From positions 118,756-182,755 of the forward strand of contig NZ_JADYUI010000004.1 of assembly GCF_021531695.1 (NCBI RefSeq): a stretch of 64,000 bases of DNA, written 5' to 3'. How positions within the stretch are numbered: the first letter of the stretch is position 1; every line of letters starts with the position of its first letter. Below, piece by piece: positions 9,129 through 17,511 of the stretch. The position numbers and the translations under genes are program-made. The notes under the pieces are model-generated. The model saw nothing but the letters and a program-made list of their open reading frames with translations, searched no databases and was not told the DNA's origin. Source of the DNA: Roseburia hominis (lineage in GTDB: Bacteria; Bacillota; Clostridia; Lachnospirales; Lachnospiraceae).

Positions 9129-10379
9129 TTATTGAATCGGCAAAACAAAATTTGCCTTTCGCTCAATTCCTCTGCTGTCCGTTTTTACAACCTGCACCAC
9201 CATATAATCACTTACACTGCTAAGTCCGAATACCTGTTGTGCACTGGCAAAAATTTCTCCCGGACCTACTGCCTGTGGTACTCGTCTTCCCTGACAGGTA
9301 CAATCATATAACCACTCAAAACTGCCCTGTTGATCATATACATCAAACCAATGGTAATAATCCAATAAAAACTGGGATGTGGCACCAAGATTCTTATAAT
9401 TATAACTTACTAAAACGATTTGCGGATAAGCAGTTCCCTTCGGATTACAAGCCGTATGTCTGGACGCTCCATTAAAGGAAATTTCCCATTCCCCATCTAC
9501 CGCCCATGTTTGTCCCGGATAATAAGTCGTAACGGTAGGATCTTCTGTTAATATTTCATGACTGGCAGAGCCGGAACTATAGCCAGATACCGGGAACTGA
9601 CCAACCAGATGTCCATCGGTACCGTCCATTTCATAATACCATGTTCCATCACTGATAAGACTTCTTGCTACTCTTCCATTCCAATTGTAATATACAATCT
9701 GTCCAAAAGGATTGCAGGCAAAACCACAAGTCCAAAGCGTTCCATCCTCATTGGCATAACCATAATCCCTCTGATTTGCGAACTGAAACCATCCACTATT
9801 TTCAAGTTTTCCGGTTCCGTTCAGGTAATATGCCTTATCTCCAACATATGTAACCTCATCAAAATAAGCATATCCGTAAGTATTAAAATAACAGATATAC
9901 TGAACATCTTTACAATACTGGAATTTATCAAAAAGTTCATGTCCGTTACTGTCAAAATAAATTAAATGTTCCCCATCCGGATGATAAGTCAGCCTGTCTG
10001 TCATCGGAGAACCATCTTTTTGTAAATAATAGGTATAAGTTCCATCACAGAAAAATGCATCTGTTATCATCTGTCCATTCAAATAGTAACGCATTTTTCC
10101 ATCTGAAGCTGCTTCAAACTTTCCACCATCCTGTGTCAGGTTATAATGAGGCACCTCTCTGCCACGGGTATTCTCCCCTTCCGAACTATCTGAAATTTCC
10201 TGCTGTACTGTTTGCTTTTCTTTTGGTCTCTCTGCACAAACTCCCTGTTCTTTTGCAATTTCTTCCTTTTGTACTTCATTTGTTCCTGCAAATATCGTTT
10301 CCGTTTTTCCTGATGCAGTCAGGCAAAAAAGCACAGCTGCCACGGTTAATTTTGCTAATATGCTTCTTTTTCTTTTCAT
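9129..10379 (-). CDS. Secreted protein with choline/cell-wall-binding-type repeats and a C-terminal beta domain
   Basis: 416 residues from the ATG at 10379, chosen because it begins a clean signal peptide (MKRKRSILAKLTVAAVLFCL) after agggaaaat. After a low-complexity acidic linker come aromatic, glycine-rich repeats of the glucan/choline-binding class (MRYYLNGQMITDAFF, TYTYYLQKDGSPMTDRLTYH, HLIYFDSNGHELF, KAYYLNGTGKLENSGWFQF), then from about residue 290 an unrelated beta-rich domain with ISFNGASRHTACNP and VLVSYNYKNLG. That domain resembles DUF4352/DUF5067 immunoglobulin-like folds, which is inference. It is a clear paralogue of the protein at 29029-30372 over the repeat half. Likely cell-wall attached or secreted; ligand unknown. 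Confidence 0.8.
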   Translation of the reverse strand: MKRKRSILAKLTVAAVLFCLTASGKTETIFAGTNEVQKEEIAKEQGVCAERPKEKQTVQQEISDSSEGENTRGREVPHYNLTQDGGKFEAASDGKMRYYLNGQMITDAFFCDGTYTYYLQKDGSPMTDRLTYHPDGEHLIYFDSNGHELFDKFQYCKDVQYICYFNTYGYAYFDEVTYVGDKAYYLNGTGKLENSGWFQFANQRDYGYANEDGTLWTCGFACNPFGQIVYYNWNGRVARSLISDGTWYYEMDGTDGHLVGQFPVSGYSSGSASHEILTEDPTVTTYYPGQTWAVDGEWEISFNGASRHTACNPKGTAYPQIVLVSYNYKNLGATSQFLLDYYHWFDVYDQQGSFEWLYDCTCQGRRVPQAVGPGEIFASAQQVFGLSSVSDYMVVQVVKTDSRGIERKANFVLPIQ

Positions 10380-10455
10380 AATTTTCCCTTTCTTTTGACT
10401 GAAAACAGCCAGACAAAATATTTCTGTCTGACTGATTTGCCACTTTTTTATAAGG

Positions 10456-11847
10456 TTAAATATCACAATTGCCAACGGTACGTGGAAATGGAATAACATC
10501 ACGAATATTTGCCATTCCTGTCAAATACATGACACAACGCTCAAAACCAAGCCCAAAGCCCGCATGGCGTGCAGAACCATATTTTCGTAAATCCAGATAA
10601 AATTTATAATCCTCTTCTTTTAATCCGACTTCATGCATACGTTCTACCAGCTTATCATAATCGTCTTCTCTCTGGCTTCCACCAATAATCTCTCCGATTC
10701 CCGGTACTAAACAATCCACTGCTGCAACCGTCTTTCCATCCTCATTTAGCTTCATATAAAATGCTTTGATATCCTTCGGATAATCTGTTACAAATACCGG
10801 ACGTTTATAGATTTGCTCTGTCAGGAAACGTTCATGCTCCGTCTGAAGATCCACACCCCAGGAAACCTTATAATTAAACTTGTCATTATGCTTTTCCAAC
10901 AATGCTACCGCTTCTGTATACGTTACTCTTGCAAAATCATTATTCACTACATTATTCAAACGTTCCAGCAATCCTTTATCTACAAAAGAGTTAAAGAATT
11001 CCATTTCTTCCGGTGCATTCTCCATCACATAACGAATGATATATTTCAGCATACTTTCGGCTAAAATCATATCGTCTTCCAGATCCGCGAATGCAATTTC
11101 CGGCTCAATCATCCAAAACTCTGCTGCATGTCTTGTCGTGTTGGAATTCTCTGCACGGAACGTAGGTCCAAATGTATAAATATTCTTAAATGCCATCGCA
11201 TAAGCTTCTCCGTTTAACTGTCCGCTTACCGTAAGATTCGTCGGTTTCCCAAAAAAATCTTTCGAATAATCTACGGAACCGTCTGCATTTTTCGGTACAT
11301 CGGAAAAATCAAGCGTAGAAACCTGAAACATTTCTCCTGCCCCTTCACAGTCACTGGCAGTAATAAGAGGTGTGTGTACATATACAAAATCTCTCTCCTG
11401 AAAGAACTTGTGGATTGCATAGGCAATCAGAGAACGTACACGAAATACTGCCTCAAATGTATTGGTTCTTGGTCTTAAATGTGAAATTGTTCTAAGATAT
11501 TCAAAAGTATGTCTCTTTTTCTGAAGCGGGTAATCCGGGTCGGAAGCTCCTTCAATTACAACTTCCTCTGCCTGAAGTTCAAACGGCTGCTTTGCTTCCG
11601 GTGTCGGCGCAAGATTTCCAGTTACAATAATGGCAGCTCCGACATTTAATTTCTGAACTTCCTCAAAATTATCAAGTGTTTCGGAAAATACAACCTGAAG
11701 CGGTTCAAAAAAAGTTCCGTCATTTACCACAATAAAGCCAAAGGTTTTAGAGTTACGAATACTTCTCACCCAACCTCCGATTGTAATTTTCTCATTATTA
11801 TATTTCTCCTGATTTCGGAATAACGCTCTGATATCTGTTAATTCCAT
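10456..11847 (-). CDS. asnS: Asparagine--tRNA ligase
   Basis: 463 residues, normal for AsnRS. An N-terminal OB-fold anticodon-binding domain ([19 protein letters not shown]) is followed by the class II catalytic core: motif 2 around [19 protein letters not shown] and motif 3 around [15 protein letters not shown]. It charges tRNA-Asn with asparagine in the cytosol. The EF...W segment and [11 protein letters not shown] end are typical of AsnRS rather than AspRS. A ggagg lies ahead of the start. No T-box is visible upstream; that space holds a palindromic repeat. Confidence 0.96.
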   Translation of the reverse strand: MELTDIRALFRNQEKYNNEKITIGGWVRSIRNSKTFGFIVVNDGTFFEPLQVVFSETLDNFEEVQKLNVGAAIIVTGNLAPTPEAKQPFELQAEEVVIEGASDPDYPLQKKRHTFEYLRTISHLRPRTNTFEAVFRVRSLIAYAIHKFFQERDFVYVHTPLITASDCEGAGEMFQVSTLDFSDVPKNADGSVDYSKDFFGKPTNLTVSGQLNGEAYAMAFKNIYTFGPTFRAENSNTTRHAAEFWMIEPEIAFADLEDDMILAESMLKYIIRYVMENAPEEMEFFNSFVDKGLLERLNNVVNNDFARVTYTEAVALLEKHNDKFNYKVSWGVDLQTEHERFLTEQIYKRPVFVTDYPKDIKAFYMKLNEDGKTVAAVDCLVPGIGEIIGGSQREDDYDKLVERMHEVGLKEEDYKFYLDLRKYGSARHAGFGLGFERCVMYLTGMANIRDVIPFPRTVGNCDI

Positions 11848-11874
11848 TTTCTTTCCTCCAAAATTTAAAATTAC

Positions 11875-12073
11875 CCCGAATTATTCACAGCAGCCAAGTA
11901 AAATCTGTAATTCGTGCGTCAAGCTTGCTTGTAAGCCGAATTTATGATTTCACTTGGTGGGTGAATAGATTTCCCCCACCACACAGCCTCAGACAAAAGC
12001 TGCGTAGCTGCGACAGATACGCTGGCGTAGCTGGTCTGTGGCTTGTCTGTGTGGTGGCTGTGAATAATTCGGG
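11875..12073. repeat. 199-bp nested palindromic intergenic repeat
   Basis: The ends are a perfect 17-bp inverted repeat (cccgaattattcacagc at 11875-11891, its complement at 12057-12073). Inside is a perfect 11-bp pair (ccaccacacag at 11976-11986, complement at 12047-12057). The segment 11936-11966 is nearly identical (29 of 31) to 19500-19530, and 11909-11930 resembles 48061-48090 in reverse. It therefore belongs to a dispersed family and can fold into a branched cruciform. It holds no coding frame of note and lies between the lipoprotein gene and asnS. Confidence 0.75.
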
Positions 12074-12090
12074 ATTACATCTGCTTTATT

Positions 12091-13320
12091 TTAATTTTCT
12101 GTTGCTTCTTCTGTAGATTCTGTGATACTTTCTGTCGCTTCTGTACTGTCTGTTGTATCATAAGAAACCTTTACACTATCAATAATAGAATCCAATGCCT
12201 GATTGCAGACATAAATTTTCTGTAAATATTTCTTTCCAGCCTCTGCCGTTGTTCCATAATTTTTATATAAGGTATCCTCTGTGTCGTAACCATAGTTACT
12301 TACTAAACCGGAAACGTAATTTTTAAATCCATCTTCATCCAATTTTATATCTTCTGCCTCGGCAATTGCCTCTAAAATCATCTGTGTTTTCACTTCTTCC
12401 TGCATTTCAGAAGTAATCTGTGATTTAAATTCATCAACCGTTATTCCATACTGTTTGGATATATAATCTTCTAATGTGGTATCTTTACAATACTGCTCCG
12501 TATAAGTATCAATGTATTCCTGTACTCTTGCCTCCAATAATCCTTCCGGGAACTTATCCACCGTACAGATTTCTCCTAATTTTTCCAACGCTGCAGAACG
12601 AATTGCCTTGCTCTTACTGCTGCTTGCTGTCTGTTCAAGATATGCACGGATATCTGCAATCAATTCATCTACTGTCTGATAAGAAGCCCCTACTTTATCG
12701 GAGAGATAAGCTACATAATCATCTGTTAAGGTATCATAACTCATATCCTGCTTCTGCTTAATGGAATTAACCTTAACTTTAAATACGACTGCCTTTCCGG
12801 CTAAATCTGTACTGGTATAATTTTCCGGAAAAGTAAGATTTAATTCCTTTTCTTCTCCTACATTTGCTCCGATCAAACCATCTTCAAAACCATCAATAAA
12901 AGAACCGGAACCAATCTCAAGATCATAGTCCTGTGCTGTTCCCCCATCGAATGCTTCCCCATCCAAAAGTCCCTCATAATCAATATTTGCAACGTCTCCG
13001 TTTTCTACTGTCTGCTTGTCTGATTCTACATAATATGGACAGGTACTGATGACATTATTATTAATATAATTCGTCAGAATTTCGTCTGTCACTGCATAAT
13101 CATTGTCCAATGTAACTTCCATATTTTTATAATCACCAAGTGTTACATATTCATTCACATTATATTCTATATCTGCGCTGGATGTTGTCCCACTTTGTTC
13201 CGTTGCTTCTTCTGTCGCTGCTTCCGTACTTTCTATATTGGAATCTGCGTTTGTTTTGCCACAGGCTCCAAATGCCATTATGCTCATACATAAAACAAGT
13301 GCCACTGCTGTCTTTTTCAT
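12091..13320 (-). CDS. Lipoprotein with FKBP-type prolyl isomerase domain, trigger-factor-like
   Basis: 409 residues. A lipoprotein signal ends at Cys20 (SIMAFGACGK), so the protein should be lipid-anchored on the outer face of the membrane. After a Thr/Glu-rich linker comes an FKBP domain (about 105-190; NIDYEGLLDGEAFDGGTAQ, IGSGSFIDGFEDGLIGANVG) that matches the FKBP domain of trigger factor at 46463-47800 almost motif for motif. A trigger-factor-like helical C-terminal region follows (EKLGEIC, QYGITVDEFKSQI). The N-terminal ribosome-binding domain of true trigger factor is absent. The role is probably folding of exported proteins. The C-terminal tail is another Thr/Glu-rich low-complexity stretch. 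The lipobox has Phe at -3, which is unusual. Confidence 0.85.
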   Translation of the reverse strand: MKKTAVALVLCMSIMAFGACGKTNADSNIESTEAATEEATEQSGTTSSADIEYNVNEYVTLGDYKNMEVTLDNDYAVTDEILTNYINNNVISTCPYYVESDKQTVENGDVANIDYEGLLDGEAFDGGTAQDYDLEIGSGSFIDGFEDGLIGANVGEEKELNLTFPENYTSTDLAGKAVVFKVKVNSIKQKQDMSYDTLTDDYVAYLSDKVGASYQTVDELIADIRAYLEQTASSSKSKAIRSAALEKLGEICTVDKFPEGLLEARVQEYIDTYTEQYCKDTTLEDYISKQYGITVDEFKSQITSEMQEEVKTQMILEAIAEAEDIKLDEDGFKNYVSGLVSNYGYDTEDTLYKNYGTTAEAGKKYLQKIYVCNQALDSIIDSVKVSYDTTDSTEATESITESTEEATEN

Positions 13321-13537
13321 AGTTTATTTACCTTTCCTCTGACTACCATCAGATATCCATCCTTAATTCTATATACATCATAGTTTCACAATTATTTACC
13401 TTACCACAAATTCACCTAAATTAAAAGGTTTTCATCTATATTTTTTTAAGATAAAATTTCACAATTTATGATAGTTGCTTTTTCAAAGAATCAATGGTAC
13501 AATATTTTTCGAATTTTAATTGAGGGAGGATTCCAGA

Positions 13538-14041
13538 ATGTCAACCGTTACCATCGTATTACTCGTAATTGCCATTATTCTGGTAATTGCAGTTATCGGA
13601 TTATATTTTTTAGGAAAAAAAGCTGAGAAAAAGAAAGCTGAACAGGATGAACAGATTGCTGCTGCTGCGCAGACGATCACCATGTTAATTATAGACAAGA
13701 AAAAAATGCGTTTGAACGAAGCCGGTCTTCCTGCTGCCGTTGTTGAACAGACGCCAAAGCTCATGCGCCGTTCCAAACTTCCGATCGTAAAAGCAAAGGT
13801 TGGTCCAAAAGTCATGACATTAATCTGTGACGCGGCAATTTTTGACCGCATTCCGGTCAAAAAAGAGGTAAAAGCTATTGTCAGCGGTCTTTATATTACC
13901 GGTGTCAAGGGCTTACATGGTCCTATCGATACTTCTGAGCCAAAGAAAAAAGGCTTTTGGGCAAAAGTAAAAGCCAAAGCTGCCTCTGCTGAAAAAGATG
14001 CTCAGGCTGCCGCCAATGAAAAAGGAAAGAAAAAGAAATAA
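13538..14041 (+). CDS. Small membrane-anchored basic protein, unknown function
   Basis: 167 residues from the ATG at 13538, which has gggagg 10 bases upstream; an earlier in-frame start is not supported. One N-terminal membrane helix (VTIVLLVIAIILVIAVIGLYF) is followed by a charged coiled-coil stretch (GKKAEKKKAEQDEQIAAAA), a compact middle region (KKMRLNEAGLPAAVVEQTP, then KVGPKVMTLICDAAIFDRIPV) and a lysine/alanine-rich tail ending in KGKKKK. I do not recognise a named family. The architecture suggests a cytoplasmic domain held at the membrane. It is a single-gene unit that ends in a strong terminator. Confidence 0.75.
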   Translation: MSTVTIVLLVIAIILVIAVIGLYFLGKKAEKKKAEQDEQIAAAAQTITMLIIDKKKMRLNEAGLPAAVVEQTPKLMRRSKLPIVKAKVGPKVMTLICDAAIFDRIPVKKEVKAIVSGLYITGVKGLHGPIDTSEPKKKGFWAKVKAKAASAEKDAQAAANEKGKKKK

Positions 14042-14050
14042 TAAGAACAC

Positions 14051-14087
14051 AAAAAAGTTGCTGTGAATCAACACCAGCAACTTTTTT
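14051..14087. terminator. Bidirectional terminator
   Basis: Perfect 13-bp stem aaaaaagttgctg (14051-14063) with its complement at 14075-14087 and an 11-base loop. It has A and T tracts on both sides and lies between two convergent genes. Confidence 0.9.
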
Positions 14088-14097
14088 CTTTGCAAAA

Positions 14098-14547
14098 TTA
14101 ATTTAAGAGATTAAATTTCCCACTCTCTTTTGACTGAATATTCATAACAATATTACAATCGGCCATATGCTCATAATTAACTTCAAGTCCATAAGAAACA
14201 TTCACCAAAATACTTTCTTCTTTTTCCTCGATTTTAATATCCTTTGCATCGATTCCAATCATAATGCTGCCAAATGGCGTATTATAATACGTAATATTCT
14301 TCTTGTTCTTCTCAAACATCATATGAACATTCGTGACACCTTTTTTCGTGACATCCAGGCAATTCTCTTTTAACTTAATGATATTTTTGGTAACACCTTC
14401 AAATCCTTCCATCACTTCATCATACAAAATATAATGTTTCCCATTTCTTTTATAATAGTCGCCGGATGTAATTACCTCGACCGGTTCCGTATCCTGTTCA
14501 TTGGCAAACTGAAGTCCCTTGATACTAAGCAATACATCTTTTGTCAT
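14098..14547 (-). CDS. DUF1934 family beta-barrel protein
   Basis: 149 residues. It matches the DUF1934 (YwiB-like, calycin-type barrel) pattern: VLLSIKGLQ at the start, then YYKRNGKHYILYDEVMEG, IIKLKEN, TYYNTPFGSIMIGI and VNVSYGLEVNYE, alternating short strands over the full length. The family has no established biochemical role. No signal peptide is present, so it should be cytosolic. It follows spoIIR with about 110 bases between, which contain a copy of a dispersed repeat. Confidence 0.85.
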   Translation of the reverse strand: MTKDVLLSIKGLQFANEQDTEPVEVITSGDYYKRNGKHYILYDEVMEGFEGVTKNIIKLKENCLDVTKKGVTNVHMMFEKNKKNITYYNTPFGSIMIGIDAKDIKIEEKEESILVNVSYGLEVNYEHMADCNIVMNIQSKESGKFNLLN

Positions 14548-14633
14548 TTTTCACTGCTCCTTTGTAATCGTATCTTTCATGTAGGAATATACCACAAGAA
14601 TTTCTGTTTCGCAATCGCTTTCATAGATTCGGA

Positions 14634-14662
14634 TGTCAAAAGGTCGCAAAAGAATTTAATCT
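14634..14662. repeat. Solo copy of the MITE-like terminal sequence
   Basis: tgtcaaaaggtcgcaa (14634-14649) followed by a close match of the next 13 bases, ending aatttaatct, equals 19115-19143 in 26 of 29 positions. That is the left terminus of the 330-bp inverted-repeat element at 19099-19428. The spoIIR stop codon lies inside this repeat. Confidence 0.65.
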
Positions 14663-15270
14663 AAAAATGACAGATATTTAAACCGGACCTCATAATTTTT
14701 ATCTTCCATCAGAGATTCGTATTCTTCAGGTGTAAGTACCCGCTCTAAGGATTCCTTTGCCTCATCATCGACCACCTCATATACACTTCCGGAAAAGCAC
14801 ATATTCGGATACATCACACACCACCAGTTATGCCCCTCTCCCTCTCCAATTACTACATTGAGTGCCTCATATTCCCCTTCCGGAAACGTATAAGAACCAT
14901 ATGTTTTTACCGGGAAATCCGTTTGTTCAAGCTTTGCCGTAACCGAGTAATCATATCCTTCCGTCCTTATTACTTCTTCTGCTGTATCAATAATATCCGG
15001 TATCGATTCTGTAACGATTTTTTCACAATGCTTTCTGTCACAAGCCTCTTTCATCTTTGGTGCCATGTAACTTCCAACCGCATCCCGCACTTTTAATTTC
15101 AGCAACTGATCTTCCCTGCCATCACTGTTTGCAACCACATGAAACCGCAATACTTTTGTTGCGATATCTTCTTGATATAATCTATGCGTATAATAATCTT
15201 TTAAGATATAACCTCCTATCATCAATACTCCAAAGCCAAGATAACTTAATATTTTTTTATATGTATGCAT
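14656..15270 (-). CDS. spoIIR: Stage II sporulation protein R
   Basis: 204 residues from the ATG at 15270, with aggagg 8 bases upstream; a TTG two codons earlier is too close to that site. A single N-terminal membrane helix acts as signal or anchor, followed by the SpoIIR domain: VLRFHVVANSDGREDQLLKLKVRD, EGEYEALNVVIGEGEGHNWWCVMYP, and the C-terminal LTPEEYE region. SpoIIR is made in the forespore under sigma-F and is secreted towards the mother cell, where it triggers SpoIIGA to activate sigma-E. It is next to the gerK operon, so this is a sporulation cluster. The stop codon falls in a dispersed repeat. Confidence 0.93.
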   Translation of the reverse strand: MHTYKKILSYLGFGVLMIGGYILKDYYTHRLYQEDIATKVLRFHVVANSDGREDQLLKLKVRDAVGSYMAPKMKEACDRKHCEKIVTESIPDIIDTAEEVIRTEGYDYSVTAKLEQTDFPVKTYGSYTFPEGEYEALNVVIGEGEGHNWWCVMYPNMCFSGSVYEVVDDEAKESLERVLTPEEYESLMEDKNYEVRFKYLSFLD

Positions 15271-15330
15271 CGTCAATTCCTCCTGTCAGTAAGAAGTATT
15301 GACGACTCTTTTTCTTTTATTCAACATTTG

Positions 15331-16428
15331 TTATTTTGTATCAACCAAAGTAATCATAGATTCCACAGAATAATCCACACAGGCATCATAAATTTCTTTT
15401 TTATCCACATAACTCCGATAAAGAGAACGGTTATATCCACCAAGTTTTTCATAACTTCCGGTTAAATCCGTCTTGCTGTCCTCCTGCACACCATTAAGCG
15501 TATCAAGCAGAAGCTGCGTCATCTCTTTATTCACAGCTTTTTCCAGATCTATCCGCTCTTTCTCATCCCTAAAGTTCCGATTTAAAATTCTCGCCTCACC
15601 TTTTAATTTTACTGTAACCAATGGTAAATTGTCTTCTTTTGTGATTTCAAATTCACAGACCGGATGATCGATTCTTATCATTTCCCCATGCTCTAACGTA
15701 ACTGAGAATTCCTTCCACGCATTATTTAATAACATCCCAATTGCCCCCGTTGCCTGATCCATCGTTCCTACTGTTTTAAAATCCTTCCGTAAATAATACT
15801 CTGTAATCGCCGGAATTCCGCCATTATCACTCAACACCGGAATCAGTAATACTTCACTTTTATTATAATATGCATTGTATAAATCACCCAGTGTTATAAG
15901 TTTTTTTTCTTTATATACTTCTGAATTCGTCATTACTCTTTCCAAAAATGTACCAACCGGCATATCAAGTTTCTCGTTTAACGCCAAGATTTCTCCTGCC
16001 CTGTCACTTGCTACAAAAATAAGTGTATTTCGTGCAAAATTTTCCTGATTAATGGAAAATTCCAAAAATTCTTTTAAACATCGTTCATCTTCAAAAAAAT
16101 CCATTCCGAAAACTAATACCTTTAGATGATTGTAATCCAGTGAACTGTCTGAATCTGCTTCATACGTTTTCCATGCTTCATAATAAGAATCTGCTGCCAC
16201 ACGAAAAGATTCTGTCTCGGAAGGCTTTGCATTTTCATCCGCGACCTCTTTTAAGCTAGGGAAATAAAAATCCACCATACACCCCTTGCCTGCTTTATCA
16301 ATTCCAATTGCCAACGGAAAACTCCGTTCCTCTAATTCCCTGGTGTTACAGCCGGAACTACAGATACTGAATAAAAGAAGCAAAATAAGAAGGATTCCTT
16401 TTTTGGTACCATTACTTCTTTCTGTCAT
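15331..16428 (-). CDS. gerKC: Ger(x)C family spore germination lipoprotein
   Basis: 365 residues from the ATG at 16428 (aaaggagaaaag upstream). The lipoprotein signal (GILLILLLLFSICSSGCNTRELEER) ends at a cysteine, and the CN.RELEERSF..AIGIDK start is diagnostic for GerAC/GerBC/GerKC proteins. The C-terminal third has the family's KLKGEARILN strand region. The protein is a lipoprotein of the germinant receptor in the spore inner membrane, working with the A and B subunits encoded just upstream. Its start overlaps the gerKB end by 17 bases, which indicates translational coupling. The paralogue name (gerK) is by analogy. Confidence 0.9.
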   Translation of the reverse strand: MTERSNGTKKGILLILLLLFSICSSGCNTRELEERSFPLAIGIDKAGKGCMVDFYFPSLKEVADENAKPSETESFRVAADSYYEAWKTYEADSDSSLDYNHLKVLVFGMDFFEDERCLKEFLEFSINQENFARNTLIFVASDRAGEILALNEKLDMPVGTFLERVMTNSEVYKEKKLITLGDLYNAYYNKSEVLLIPVLSDNGGIPAITEYYLRKDFKTVGTMDQATGAIGMLLNNAWKEFSVTLEHGEMIRIDHPVCEFEITKEDNLPLVTVKLKGEARILNRNFRDEKERIDLEKAVNKEMTQLLLDTLNGVQEDSKTDLTGSYEKLGGYNRSLYRSYVDKKEIYDACVDYSVESMITLVDTK

Positions 16429-17509
16429 TTTCTTTTCTCCTTTCGGCAAACAGATATGCAACCACCGGAATTAAAATAACCGCCGGCGTCCCGACATACC
16501 ATAAGAATTTATAATACCAAAAGACTGCCCCACTCTTTCTGTAAAATTCCCCTGCAATGCCATACATAAGGATTACACAGATTGCAAGCGGCAAAAACTT
16601 TTTTGACCTGAAACAAATAGCTTTTAAGTTGTACTCTGAATAAAATAATCCGGTATTTAAAAATGCATATAGGGTAAAAAACCAGATTGCTACCATAAAT
16701 GCATCCTGACGCTTTAAAAATCCTCCAGGCAAATCTATCATACTCATCAAAGTAATAATCGGAAAATGCTGTTTTTTTAACGCATTTTCATTGAAAATCC
16801 CCATCAAAATCAAAATTACCGTAACATTCATACAGGAAAAAAACGCCAAAGCCTGCCTTGCTGCAGAAACTACCTGACTTTTTTTCTTTGCAAAGCCGAA
16901 TAAAAACGGGAGCAAAAATAGCACACCGCAAAAAATAACTGCAAGATAAATTCCCTGTGCCATATCTCTACTTCCTGTGTCAAAAATCGGACACCAGTAC
17001 TCTGTGTTAACCTGTGGCATAGAAAAAAGAAGCATCAAAAAGAGCGGAAACATCAAAAACCAGAATAATAATTCATAAACACGCGCCCTGCCTTCCATTC
17101 CGGCATAAACTCCATATGCTGCAAGCAAACATAAAAAAAATAAAATGAGCCAGAAAGATTCTTCCCTAAGCAGACATCTTTGTATCACAGATGCCGCTGT
17201 GAATAATGCATATGCGCCAAATAGTATACAGTATACAAAATAAATCATTAAAAATTGTTTTGCAACAACCTTTCCAACACTCTGCTCTAAATAAATGATA
17301 TAGTTTTGTGTCACGTCCCGCTGCATTTTTTCTAAAAATTTCAAATAACAAAGCAATAAAAGCCATGCACCTAAAACGCAAAAAATCCCATCTCTCCCTG
17401 CAAATTTTGTCAAAAACACCGGCAACAACAAGGTTCCAATTCCAAACAAATCATAAATGAGCAGTCTTCTTATCTGGCGTTTCGATATTTGTCGATTTTC
17501 TGAAAACAT
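16412..17509 (-). CDS. gerKB: GerAB/GerKB family germinant receptor permease subunit
   Basis: 365 residues with about ten membrane segments, an APC-superfamily spore germination permease. Visible: RQIRRLLIYDLFGIGTLLLP at the N terminus as in GerAB/GerKB, hydrophobic repeats throughout, and a basic C-terminal tail (AERRKENDRKK). This subunit is thought to bind germinants or form the channel of the receptor. It lies 2 bases after gerKA and overlaps gerKC; its ribosome site (aaaggaat) is inside the gerKA end. Regulation by a forespore sigma factor is expected from the family but no promoter is claimed here. Confidence 0.9.
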   Translation of the reverse strand: MFSENRQISKRQIRRLLIYDLFGIGTLLLPVFLTKFAGRDGIFCVLGAWLLLLCYLKFLEKMQRDVTQNYIIYLEQSVGKVVAKQFLMIYFVYCILFGAYALFTAASVIQRCLLREESFWLILFFLCLLAAYGVYAGMEGRARVYELLFWFLMFPLFLMLLFSMPQVNTEYWCPIFDTGSRDMAQGIYLAVIFCGVLFLLPFLFGFAKKKSQVVSAARQALAFFSCMNVTVILILMGIFNENALKKQHFPIITLMSMIDLPGGFLKRQDAFMVAIWFFTLYAFLNTGLFYSEYNLKAICFRSKKFLPLAICVILMYGIAGEFYRKSGAVFWYYKFLWYVGTPAVILIPVVAYLFAERRKENDRKK

Positions 17510-17511
17510 GA

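Noticed and set aside
11848..12090. T-box or other riboswitch upstream of asnS
   Set aside because: No T-box core; the fold is a repeat shared with other intergenic sites.
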